Source: Diacronema lutheri
Taxonomy: Eukaryota > Haptophyta > Pavlovophyceae > Pavlovales > Pavlovaceae
Assembly: GCA_019448385.1 (NCBI GenBank)
Contig: JAGTXO010000031.1
Location: 2,501-66,500, forward strand
Length of the DNA: 64,000 bases
Direction: 5' to 3'
In this document: positions 39,500 to 48,732 of the stretch, piece by piece
How positions within the stretch are numbered: the first letter of the stretch is position 1
How the letters are laid out: every line of letters begins with the position of its first letter
The notes under the pieces: model-generated
The model's input: the letters and a program-made list of their open reading frames with translations, nothing else
What the model was told of the DNA's origin: nothing
The model's database searches: none
Made by a program: the position numbers and the translations under genes

Positions 39500-41094
39500 C
39501 GCGCGGAGCACCTCTTTGAAGACGACGGTGCGCGTCACAGGGTCCGGGCCAAGCGCAAAGCGGATGCGCGACGCGTGCCCGACGCGCGAAGCGGCCACGT
39601 AGAGCTGGCCGTGCGTGAAGCACGGCTCGGCGAGCCACACGCCCGCGCACCCGAGCGCTTGACCCTGCGCCTTGTTACGCCGGCCGCACCGGGAACTGGC
39701 GGTGCAGCCATGCAAACGCGAACGTGCCCTCGTCGGGCGAGTGGTGGTCGATGCGCGCGATGAGCACGGTGCTGTCGCGCCCGGCGGCCGCGCCGGGTCG
39801 CGCGCACTCGAGCAGCCGGCCGCCGGCGCGCACGCCGCGCACGACCAGCCGCGTGCCGCTGCACAGCCCCTCGCCGAGCGAGAGGAGGCGAGTGGCTACG
39901 AGCTCCGCCGGGTAGGCCGAGACGCCTCGGGCAGCTGCACGGGATCGAGCGGGAATGCGCCGGGCATGGCCCCCGCAGGCGGCACCGCCGCGGGAAAGGC
40001 GCCGTCGCCGAGGCTGCGCGGCAGCTTCGCCCACTCGCCCGCGCCGAGCGCGTCGCCCGTGTCGCGCGCCGCGTTCGAGGCGCGAGAGTTCTCGACCAAG
40101 GCGTACGGCCGATCGTGCTGCCACGATGCCGAGTACTCGAGGCAGGAGCGCACGATCTGCGCGCGCGAGCCGCGCCGCACCACCGGCAAGCACTGGCAAA
40201 AGTCGCCGGCGAGCAGCAACGTCTTGCCGCCGAAGCGCTCGTCGACGCCCGTCACGTCGCGCAAACACCGATCGAGCGAGTCGAGGCGGCCCCGCTTCTG
40301 CATCGGCGCCTCGTCCCCCACGATCATTCGCCGCGGCGGCCACGGAGCGCCCGCGCTCGGAGCGCGGCACGCCATTGAACGGCTTGCCCGTCCGAGTCGG
40401 CGCCGACGGGCACCTTGAAGGTCGAGTGGAAGGTGCGGCCGTCGGGCAGCAGCGTGGCGGCGACGCCCGAGGACGCGCACACGACGACCGCGTGCCCATC
40501 CGCGCGCACGGCGGCGATGATGGCGCGCTCGACGAACGTCTTGCCCGTGCCGCCCGGCGCGTCGCAAAAGTGCAGCCGGTCGCCCACGCCGCGCAGCGCC
40601 GAGTCGACGACCGCGCCGTGGAGCGCGCGCTGCTGGCCGGTCTCGGCCATCGCCGCGCGCGCCGCCGCCGCGCTCGCAGCCTGCTCGGCGCGATCGTAGC
40701 CCTGCGCGCGCGCGAGCTCGCGCCCGCCCGGCCCGGCCGGCGCGCGCGCCGTGCGCAGACCGGCCACCGCCGCGAGCGCCGCCGCGCGCTCGCGCTCGTC
40801 GGGCACGTACAGCCCCGTGGAGTCGAACGTGTCGGCCCAGGCGGCCACGCTGTACGAGGCGAAGGCGTCCGAGCCGGGCTGCGGCCGCTGCTCGGCGCGC
40901 TTCGGGAGCATGACCCCGCACACGTTCCACTTGGTGCCAAACATCGAGCCCGTGAGCCCCGTGTAGACGCAGTCGAGCTGCGTGGCGATGGCGCAGACGT
41001 CCTCGTGCCGGATCTCGTCGACCGGTTCGCCATCCGTGGCGTCCAGGATGGCGACTGCGCCCGGGCCGTGACGCCGCGGCGTCGTTCGGCTGCG
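39500..41094 (-). pseudogene. Decayed PIF1-like (Helitron-type?) helicase
   Basis: Helicase motifs are present but in three different frames. Frame 1 (41094 to about 40325) holds Walker A in CDAPGGTGKTFVERAII and ASSGVAATLLPDGRTFHSTF, then hits a stop. Frame 2 (about 40330-39900) holds Walker B IVGDEAPMQKRGRLDSLDRC and LLLAGDFCQCLPVVRRGS. Frame 3 (about 39910-39680) holds SGTRLVV and FAWLHRQFPVRPA. The last frame holds NKAQGQALG and HGQLYVAASRVGHASRIRFA. The residues normally linking FPVRPA to the NKAQGQ block, and a larger block after GDFCQ, are missing. The 5' end is cut by a stop at 41095-41097; no HUH Rep domain is visible. Confidence 0.8.
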
Positions 41095-41213
41095 TCACGG
41101 AGGAGCGCCATCCGTGCGCCACGGAGGAGCGGCAGGACCACGACGCGGCGTGACGCTGGACGACGCCATGCTGTCGAGGCGCCATGCTGTCGAGCCGCCA
41201 TGCTCCGAGGCGC

Positions 41214-41528
41214 CGCCGCTTTCTAAAAGGGTGTAGGGTGTAGGGTGTAGGATGCAAAACAAGCCCTCCCCACATTTGGGCCCGACGTCATTCCTTCTTT
41301 CGTCACAGCGTCATTCCTTCTCCCCCCTATGGGACTTTCATAACCGTACGTATCCTACACCCTACACTATGCAAATACCTAGAGAATAGATACATCCTAC
41401 ACTAAGTAAAGGTACTCGTATGTGAGTAACGTCACGGCTTCGAAGAAGGAATGACGTCGGGCCCAAATGTGGGGAGGGCTTGTTTTGCATCCTACACCCT
41501 ACACCCTACACCCTTTTAGAAAGCGGCG
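41214..41528. mobile_element. Foldback/MITE-like element with 86-bp perfect inverted repeats
   Basis: Positions 41214-41299 and 41443-41528 are exact inverted copies (86 nt, no mismatch) around a 143-bp spacer. The arms contain tandem GGGTGTA units and the strings GGATGCAAAACAAGCC and GGGCCCGACGTCATTCC. The spacer repeats fragments of the arms (TCCTACACCCTACAC, GTCATTCCTTCT) and is far more AT-rich than its surroundings. No ORF of its own is supported: both ORFs reading outward just translate the arm. No clear target-site duplication could be found next to the arms. Confidence 0.85.
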
Positions 41529-41945
41529 CCGAAGGTGGGAGGATGCCACCCGTATGCGCGCGTTTGAACGTGCGCGGACGGCCGTTGGCTTCGCGCCCTT
41601 TCGCCCACGGTTTGCGCGCCAACGGACCAGTCCTCCGCGGGCGCCGCGCATCGTCTCAGGGGCGGTCGGTGTGGTACGCCGCGCGCATCGTCAGCGCCGC
41701 GGCGTCGAGCTCGGCGAGCGAGGGCGCGTACGTGACGCCGCTCAGCACCTCGTCCGCGCCCGCCCTCGTCGCGCTCGCCGCCTCCGCAGTGCGCGCAGGC
41801 GGCTTCGTGACGGCACGCGAGGCCACGCCGCGCGCCGCAGGTGCCTTCGCGCGCTGCATCGTCTGTCTGCCGGTCCGACGCGCTCTGCTCTGAACGAACG
41901 GACGGCACGCCCGACGAGATCTCGTCGCGTGCACGCTCGCACAGC
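41529..41945. other. Between inverted repeat and decayed ORF
   Basis: A minus-strand ORF ending at 41656 has protein-like composition near its end (DEVLSGVTYAPSLAELDAAA) but no known domain and no start context. Otherwise nothing is supported. Confidence 0.35.
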
Positions 41946-42778
41946 ATGTACCCCCAGAACGTCTCCGAGCTGCTGCCCGACGAGATCTTCGGCGACGAGC
42001 TGCTCGTCGACCGGCACTACCGCGTGCGCATCCTTCAGCGCGTCGCCCGCCGCCGCGATGCGGCCGAGGCCAACTTTTGGCTCGACGGCGGGCCCGCCGA
42101 CTCGGTCGTCGGCGCGTGCATGTGCGGCCGAATCTACGCGCTCAAGTGCATGGGCCGGCTCGTCCGCGGCGCCCGGATCCTCGCGCTGCTGCGCAAAAAT
42201 GTGGCGCTCGCCACGTGCCGCGCACACCTCATGGGCCACATGCTCCAGCGCATCGTCGGCGACAGCGGCGTCGCGCGGCTGCTGCAGCTGGTTGCAGCTC
42301 GTTCGCGAGGATCACGACACGCTCAACGCCGAGCACCAGGCCTTGGAAGCACAGCATGACACCGGCCAAGTCATGCGACGGCATGTGCGCGCGCGCCGAC
42401 GCGCTCTCCAAGGACCTCGCACGGGCGCACGAGCACGCTCACAAGCTCGATGGCTATCTGGTGTGGTGCAGCGAGCGCCTCGGTGAGAGTGACTCTTTCA
42501 ACGGAGCGCTCGAGAACCTGAACACGCGGTGCAGCATGAGATGTGCTGGCTCCACGCCGAGATGTCGTCGCTCGTTGCGAGTTCGCCCGAGGCTTACGCG
42601 AACGACAGCGAGGCCACCGACTTCAAGGACCACGGCGTGTGCGTCGAGTTCGATGTCTTCAACCGCGACGGGGTCGAGGGCGCGCCCGTGCCCGCGACCG
42701 CGCCCACGAAGGCAGAGCCGGGCATCGAGTCCGAGTGCATCGCGCCCGCACAGGCAGAGCCGGGCAGCGAGTCCGAAG

Positions 42779-42811
<33 letters not shown>

Positions 42812-43085
42812 GGCAGAGCCGCGCACCGAGCCCAAGTGAGCCAACGTGCCGCCGAACTCGCCCAAGCTCTCGTCGGTCGACAGTCAGGCCACCGAGTACA
42901 AGACCTCCTACGCGAACTCACGTGCTCGCCACCTGCAACGCCTCGAGTTTACGCACGCGTTCGAGTCTGTGCAGGCCGAGGTCGCTTAGCCAAAGCGCGC
43001 CAAGGTTCCGGCCACCGGCGCATCCAGCCGCTGGCTGCGCAACACGGCGGTGCGCAACACCCGCAGCTCGGCCAACGGCAAGTAG
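41946..43085 (+). pseudogene. Decayed gene of unknown family, several frameshifts
   Basis: A coherent protein can be followed only by changing frame. From ATG 41946: MYPQNVSELLPDEIFGDELL to MGHMLQRIVGDSGVARLLQL. After a 10-bp GGTTGCAGCT insertion near 42290 it continues as VREDHDTLNAEHQALEAQHD, then in another frame CARADALSKDLARAHEHAHK and LDGYLVWCSERLGESDSFNG, then MCWLHAEMSSLVASSPEAYA with KDHGVCVEFDVFN, and finally NVPPNSPKLSSVDSQATEYK with a TAG before PKRAKVPATG. It was probably a helical DNA- or chromatin-associated protein of the same island. No family is recognised. Confidence 0.6.
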
Positions 43086-43634
43086 CGCGCCGGCGCAGCG
43101 CACGGTATGCCGCGGCGAGCTCAGTCGCGAAGAGTGTCCGACTGGCCGCGCCCTCCACGGGGTGCACGCGCACTCGGCGCGGTCCGGTCAGTCAGGGGGC
43201 CTCAGCTTGCGCGATGCCAGTTGCGAGCCCCCCCGGAATCCGCCATTCTATTCTACTAGGCGTAAATCACCCAAGCCCTTCCGGTCGCCCGCATTCCGGG
43301 GTCGGACCCTCCGTCGGCCCGGCTCGGGCCCTCCGTCCGCCGCGCCCGCTCGACCCCGAATTCTACTCCAAATCGGCCGGTCAGGAGGGTGTCTCGGTCC
43401 TAGGCTCGTCATAAGCCTCGCCCCGACCCCTCGAGCGCTCATTGGCTGGCTTTTAACCCTTGATTGTACGACCCGGGTCGTACTCTCAGCCTTACACTGG
43501 CCGGACCAGCCCGGACCGCGCCTATTGAGTATTGACTCTATCAGCAGGGCCGTCGGGAGACGCCAGACGCGGGACCGCTGCAGCGCTGTTCGACCACGTG
43601 GCGCGCTCGACGGCGGCTGAGCGCACCGCCGCGC
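43086..43634. other. Intergenic boundary of the mobile island
   Basis: This stretch is less GC-rich, without coding support. It contains an 18-bp perfect palindrome, GTACGACCCGGGTCGTAC, at 43466-43483. The palindrome could be a protein-binding site or part of an element end; no terminal CTRR or terminal repeat could be assigned. Confidence 0.4.
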
Positions 43635-45461
43635 TCAGTCAGCGTGCGGCACGCCGTTGGCGTCGCGCGCGGCCGCGGCCGGCGCCGCCTCTGGCGCCGG
43701 CCCGCCCGCCTGCTTTTCCTTCTCGAGCTCGGCGCGCCGGGCGGCCGACATCTTCATCGACGCCATGCACGCCGCCTGGAAAGCGGCGAACGCCTTGAGC
43801 AGCCCCTCGTCGCCCTTGAACCGCTCGGGCACGAGCGCCAGCTGCCGACAGCCAAAGTCCTGCGCATGCCATCCCCTCGCCACCGCGCGGCGCACGGGGG
43901 GGTCGGCGGCGCGCGCGCGGCGTGGAGGCGCGCGTGGCGCGCGGCGCGCGGCGCGCGGCGCGCGGCGCGCGGTGCACGGTACCTGCTCAACGCCGAGGTG
44001 CTCAAGATACTCTCGCTGCCACGACACGGAGAGCGGGCCGCGCGTCGCATCGTCGACGCGCGCGAGCATCTCGATGGACTCGCGCTCGAGGAGCCAGCGC
44101 GCGGCCTCGGTGGTGAAGCGCATGACCTGCTCGCGCGTGAGTGAGCCGCTGCTCTGCAACGCCTCGCCGCCCTCCACGTTGGCCGGCTTGAAGCGGCGCA
44201 GCGCGATCTCCTTTGGCGTCGGGCGCGTCACCTCGATCGTCGCCTCGCGGCCGAGGTGCTCGAGCTTGTCCGCCATCAGGCGGAGCGCGCCAAAGGCCAT
44301 GCCGAGGGCGCTCTCGTCGAGCTCGGGCACGGCGGCGGCGGCGGCGCCACCGCCGCTGCTGGGCGCGACGTCGGCGGCGGGCGCGGCGGCGAGGCGGGCG
44401 GCGCGCTCTGTTTGATAGCGGAGCGGCAGCCTGCGCAGCTGCGCGACGCCAAAGTCCTGCTCGAGACCGACGCTCTCGAGATACTCGCGTTGCCAGCGGA
44501 TCAGGATCGCATCCGCCGAGTGCCCCGTGCTGCGCATCAGCTCGACGAGCTCCGCGTGCAGCGCCGAGTCGGCGACGATCGCGTCGGTCGCCTCGATCAG
44601 CTCGCGCAGCCGCTCGTCGCTCAGCGTGCCGTCGCGCTGCAGCTCGGCGGCGGGCTTGAACTTGCGCATCTGCGGGTCGGCGGGCGCGCGCTGCAGCGCC
44701 GTGTGCAGCGCGATCTGCGCCGCCTGGTTGCAGTTGGTCATGAACGAGCCCATCATTTTAAAAAGCTGCTCGTCCGACGGGAAGCGCTGCTGCAGCACGT
44801 GCGGGCTCATCAGCGTGACGCCGAGTGAGCGATCAATGCCCCTCGACTCCATGAACTCGAGCTGGTGCGCGAGCATCACGTTGCCGACGTCGCCCGCGCC
44901 ATCCGCCGCTGCACGCGAGACAATCTGTAACGACTCCTCCGAGGTGACCATGCGCGTCATGCCGATCAGCAGCTCGATCATCCTCGCGCGGTCGATCTCG
45001 CCCTCGGTCTGCAGCGTCGGCGCCGGTGGGAAGCGCCGCTCCTCCAGCGGCCGCGGCTTGGGCAGCGCGTCGATGTGGCACGCGAGCTTGTCGCCCGTCG
45101 AGGGCTCGTGCGCGACGAGGACGGCGTGCACGCGCGAGAAGTAGTGCCGCCAGAAGGCGCGCTCCGTGACCTTCTTGGGCACGAGGCGGTCGACGCGCTT
45201 CTGCAGCAGCCTGTCGCGCTTCCGCGCCGCCGTCACCAGGCCGATCGCCGTTGGCGACGAGAGCGCGTGCTCCTCAGGCCAGAGCGTCGCGAAGCGCCGC
45301 TGGATCGCCGGAAATGTCTTGGTCGTCTCGCCCTTGTCGAGCGTGAGGAAGGAGTCGTCGGACTGCGAGAGCGAGAGCAGCAGCTGCAGCGACTCGCCCT
45401 CGGGCAATTTGGCGAAGCGGCCGGCGAGCTCGGCGAGGAACTCCTCCGGCTTGGTCTCCAT
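43635..45461 (-). CDS. BSD-domain protein with three internal repeats
   Basis: Exons 45461-43983 and 43859-43635 (123-bp GT-AG intron, phase 0) encode 567 residues from METKPEEFLAELAGRFAKLP. ERAFWRHYFSRVHAVLVAHE is a BSD motif (Phe-Trp then Tyr-Phe). Three related units of about 110 residues follow: ANVMLAHQ-type helix with LEFMESRGIDRSLGVTLM, then IRWQREYLESVGLEQDFGVA, then SWQREYLEHLGVEQ spliced to DFGCRQLALVPERF. The splice restores the repeat exactly, supporting the intron. BSD domains occur in TFIIH p62, synapse-associated proteins and other factors; here the specific role is unknown. It is divergent from the Tubby gene. Confidence 0.75.
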   Translation of the reverse strand: METKPEEFLAELAGRFAKLPEGESLQLLLSLSQSDDSFLTLDKGETTKTFPAIQRRFATLWPEEHALSSPTAIGLVTAARKRDRLLQKRVDRLVPKKVTERAFWRHYFSRVHAVLVAHEPSTGDKLACHIDALPKPRPLEERRFPPAPTLQTEGEIDRARMIELLIGMTRMVTSEESLQIVSRAAADGAGDVGNVMLAHQLEFMESRGIDRSLGVTLMSPHVLQQRFPSDEQLFKMMGSFMTNCNQAAQIALHTALQRAPADPQMRKFKPAAELQRDGTLSDERLRELIEATDAIVADSALHAELVELMRSTGHSADAILIRWQREYLESVGLEQDFGVAQLRRLPLRYQTERAARLAAAPAADVAPSSGGGAAAAAVPELDESALGMAFGALRLMADKLEHLGREATIEVTRPTPKEIALRRFKPANVEGGEALQSSGSLTREQVMRFTTEAARWLLERESIEMLARVDDATRGPLSVSWQREYLEHLGVEQVPCTARRAPRAARRAPRAPPRRARAADPPVRRAVARGWHAQDFGCRQLALVPERFKGDEGLLKAFAAFQAACMASMKMSAARRAELEKEKQAGGPAPEAAPAAAARDANGVPHAD

Positions 45462-45561
45462 AGCTCGAGGTGGCGCCGACGTTGGTCGCTCACCAAAGGC
45501 TGGCTGGCGATGATGGGCGCCAGTGGACGTGGCGCAGAAAGCCAACGGTGCTCTGAGCACG
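45462..45561. promoter_or_regulatory. Shared 5' region of BSD and Tubby genes
   Basis: The region is 100 bp between divergent ATGs. The Tubby frame is open further upstream, but only a GTG begins it, so ATG 45562 was chosen. No specific motif is recognised. Confidence 0.35.
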
Positions 45562-47287
45562 ATGGAGCGACCGCCCGGGCCGAGGGATCCGGCTTGCGGA
45601 TCCCTCGCGCAAGCGCTCGTGCGCGAGGCGTCGGGCGCCGGGCAGGTGCTGCGCTCGCCGCTCTCGCGCAAGCCGCCGTTGCGTGTCGACATTCCGCGCG
45701 GGCCGGGCACGCCGCCCGCCGGCCAGCCCGGCGGCGCGCCGCCCGCGCCCGTGGCGCGCGGCGCGCCGGCGGCCAACAGCTCGACCGACCGTGCAGCGGG
45801 CGGCGAGCTCGCGCAGCCCGCACAGCCCGCGTCGTACGCGTTGCACGGGCAGCCGCACGGGCAGCACGGGCAGCACATGAGCGGCTTCGCGCACGATCCG
45901 GTGCCCACGCCCGTCACCCCCGTCGACGAGCGCGCCGCGCTGCTGCCGCACGACGAGATGTTCTCCGAGACCTCGCCCGCCGCGGTGCTCGGCGACCAGG
46001 TCGCGCGGATGCGCGTTGAGCAGCGCTCGAACGCGACCGTCCGCCGGCCGCCACCCCGTCCGCAGCCGGTACACCATGACCGCGACGAGGGCAGTGGCGA
46101 GGTGGTGATCGACATACCCGTCGACGTCTCGCCCTACCTCGAGATGTTCATGCGGCCGGCCCCGCCGTCGCAGGGCCGGCTGCTGTGCACCGTCGAGAAG
46201 AAGCAGCTCGCGTCGGGCGACGTGCTGCATCAGCTCGTCATCGAGGAGTCCAACGTGCTGCTGCTTGTCGCGCTGCAGCGCGCGAAGCAACGCGATGTGC
46301 TCATCTCGATGTACGAGAAGCATATCGAGGCCAACCACATCGGGCTGCTCCGCTCGCTGCAGGCACGCGCGCGCGCACACACGCCGCGTGCCGCGCCGCG
46401 CGCCCTTCTGTTGCCGCGCCGCGCGCCCTTCTGTTGCCGCGCCGCGCGCCCTTCTGTTGCCGCGCCGCGCGCCCTTCTGTTGCCGCGCCGGCTCGAGCGC
46501 GCGTGCGCGGCCGCCCGGCTGCCGTGCCTGCCGACGGAAGGCGCAGCCGCGCGAGCCGCGCGCCGTCGCGCGAGCCGACCCGCCTGCGCCGCGCGACGCG
46601 CGCCGCGCGCCGGCCGCGGCTCGCGCGCAGCCGGGCATGTTTGTGCTCGAGGGCAGGAGGCGCGGCCCGGCAGCGGAGCCTCCGTGGCAGTATGCATGCA
46701 TCGCGCACGGCGTGCACGGCGGCGAGCGCGAGGGCGAGATGCCCGTGATGAACATGCTCGAGGTGGCCGTCCCCAACTGCGCCTACCTGCACGCAGACTT
46801 CTCGAACGGCGCGGGCGGGCACGCGCCGCTCCCTTCGCCCTCGGCCGTCGTCGCGTGGCCGCCTGGCGAGCTGCAGCGCTGGCTGCACGAGCACGACGAC
46901 ACGCAGCCGCAGCGCGACGCGTCGCTCCTCACGATGCGCCTGCCCCAATGGAACCCGGTGTGCGCCCAGGCCACGCGCCGCGCCGGCGCGCTCGCCGCGC
47001 GCGCGCCTGGCGCCGTCGCGCGCGCGCTCGCGCCTGAACGCATGGCGGGTTGGCGACGCCGACGCACGCCGTGCGCCGCGCAGGAGACGAAGCTGCTCAC
47101 GCTCAACTTCTTCGAGCGCGCGCACTGCGCCTCGTCGCAAAACTTCCAGCTCACGCCCTACAACGCGCCGGACCGTCCGGTGCTGCTCTTCGGCATGCGC
47201 TCGGAGAGCACCTTCTCGCTCGACTTCATGGCGCCGCTCTCGCCCTTTGCAGCCTTCGGCATCGCGCTCAGCGTACGTGACTGGTGA
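45562..47287 (+). CDS. Tubby-like protein
   Basis: Exons 45562-46362, 46631-46969 and 47084-47287 give about 447 residues. Both introns use GC donors (CAG/GCACGC and CAG/GCCACG) with normal AG acceptors; intron 1 carries a 23-bp repeat. The N-terminal half is Pro/Gly-rich with a helix VLHQLVIEESNVLLLVALQR. The C-terminal Tubby beta barrel shows PGMFVLEGRRRG, MPVMNMLEVAVPNCAYL, LTMRLPQWNPVCAQ, LLTLNFFERAHCASSQNFQL and LFGMRSESTFSLDFMAPLSP with FAAFGIALS. Tubby proteins bind phosphoinositides and act in ciliary trafficking or transcription. The final codons (VRDW) overlap a strong GTACGT donor, so a short last exon such as the family's usual SSFDxKLAC ending may be missing. Confidence 0.8.
46397..46490. 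repeat. 23-bp intronic tandem repeat, four copies
   Basis: Four copies of a 23-bp unit containing CCCTTCTGTTGCC lie inside intron 1 of the Tubby gene. They are pyrimidine-rich on the sense strand. Confidence 0.9.
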
Positions 47288-47383
47288 CTGATTGTCCGTC
47301 GTCGGAGTCTGCGGAGGGCACGTCCGAGTCCAGACAATGTGTGTAGTGTGTACAGAGACGGCCATGCGGCCATGGCTTGCCGT

Positions 47384-48526
47384 TCAGCTTGGGCCGCCGT
47401 GGGCACCTGCCTCGTCTGTGCTGCCGTAGCCAAACTCGGCGGCGAGCGCCTCGACTTGGCGCCGCACCTGCGCGCCCGCGAGCATCTCGATGTCGTCGTA
47501 CGAGAGGCTGAAGCCGTCCAAGTTGTGCCGACCGTGGTAACCGTGCGCGCGCGCGCCGCTCGCGCCGGGCGCTCCGTCGGCCGCGCCGTCCGCACGGTCC
47601 AGCGCGCCGGCGCACGCGGCGCGGAGGGCCGGCGACTCGCGCGCGGCGCTGCTCACATCGAGGAGGCCAGCGAGGCGCAGCACGGCACACGGCCGCGTGT
47701 CCTCGACGCGGTACCACGCGCGCACGCGGCTGCGCACCGCCGCGTGGTACCGCGCCCAGAGCAGCGCGAACTGGCCGCCGCAGCTGCGCACCTCCGCCCA
47801 TGGCGCCGACGGCAGGAGCGCGCGCGCTGTGCCGAGCAGCCGCGCGCCCGCCGCGTCCGACGCGGCGTCGCCGCGGCAGAAGCCGCGCACGCACGAGGCG
47901 ATCGTGCGCAGCGGGTGCCGCACCTGCAGCAGCGTCGCGCCAAACTGCGGCACGCACCGCCGCTCGTCCTCGGCGCGCAGATCGCACCCGTACTGCCGGC
48001 GCACGACGAGCGGGCACGACTCCTTCCAGCAGCGGCCCCAGCCGCCCACCTGCCCGTCAGCCGGGCAGTGGCCCGGCTCGAGCATCATCGGGTGCCACGC
48101 ACCCGCCTCGGGCCGCGCGCACAGGTGGCGCACGTCGGCGCCGAGCGGGTCGTCGAGCAGCCTAAGGCCGTGCAGCCACGAGATCGTGCCGCCGTCGGCG
48201 CTGCTACTCTCGTGCCCAATGTTGAGGCCGAGCGCGGCGAGCTCCTTGGCCATCTGCTGCGTGCCGCTCGCCATCGTGCCGACGATGAGCAGCGGGCGCG
48301 CCTGCCAGAGCCGAGTCGGGCGCGCGAGCAGCACGCCGTGCTCGCGGCACCACAGCACGAGCCGGTGCAGCGCGGCGAACATGCACCCAAAGAGCAGCCA
48401 GCGGCGCGCCCACCACCACGTGCTGCGCGCGTGCGCGCGTCGGGCGGCGCGTTGTGCGGCCGCACGCGCGCTCTCCTCGTCGGGCACTTCTTCCCGCCCT
48501 ATCGTCGGCCGTGCCCGGCACGCCAT
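47384..48526 (-). CDS. Sulfotransferase-like type II membrane protein
   Basis: A single exon encoding 380 residues. A basic N-terminus precedes one hydrophobic segment (WLLFGCMFAALHRLVLW), the layout of a Golgi type II enzyme. The lumenal part has LLIVGTMASGTQQMAKELAA with GLNIGHE, corresponding to the 5'-phosphosulfate loop region of sulfotransferases, though the usual Arg/Lys-Ser-Gly-Thr is changed to Ala-Ser-Gly-Thr. TLLQVRHPLRTIASCVRGF corresponds to the 3'-phosphate motif, with Arg and a Ser nearby. Cys residues are frequent, as in lumenal enzymes. It probably transfers sulfate to polysaccharide, but substrate and activity are inferred. Its 3' end faces the Tubby gene 96 bp away. Confidence 0.7.
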   Translation of the reverse strand: MACRARPTIGREEVPDEESARAAAQRAARRAHARSTWWWARRWLLFGCMFAALHRLVLWCREHGVLLARPTRLWQARPLLIVGTMASGTQQMAKELAALGLNIGHESSSADGGTISWLHGLRLLDDPLGADVRHLCARPEAGAWHPMMLEPGHCPADGQVGGWGRCWKESCPLVVRRQYGCDLRAEDERRCVPQFGATLLQVRHPLRTIASCVRGFCRGDAASDAAGARLLGTARALLPSAPWAEVRSCGGQFALLWARYHAAVRSRVRAWYRVEDTRPCAVLRLAGLLDVSSAARESPALRAACAGALDRADGAADGAPGASGARAHGYHGRHNLDGFSLSYDDIEMLAGAQVRRQVEALAAEFGYGSTDEAGAHGGPS

Positions 48527-48732
48527 GCTGGGTTCGCTGGCGGCAGTTTCATCATGATTTGCTCTGATGATTTGCGTGGCGCAGTGCGCTCAGATGTAAA
48601 ATATGTGGACGGCGCACGCAGCGCGCCGCGCACGGCGCACCCCGCGTCCCTGGGCGCCGACTGCGCGCCGCCCGAGCCGCGCGCGCACCGAGCCGTGGCG
48701 CCCAAGCCGGCGGCCTCGCAACACCGTTCGAT

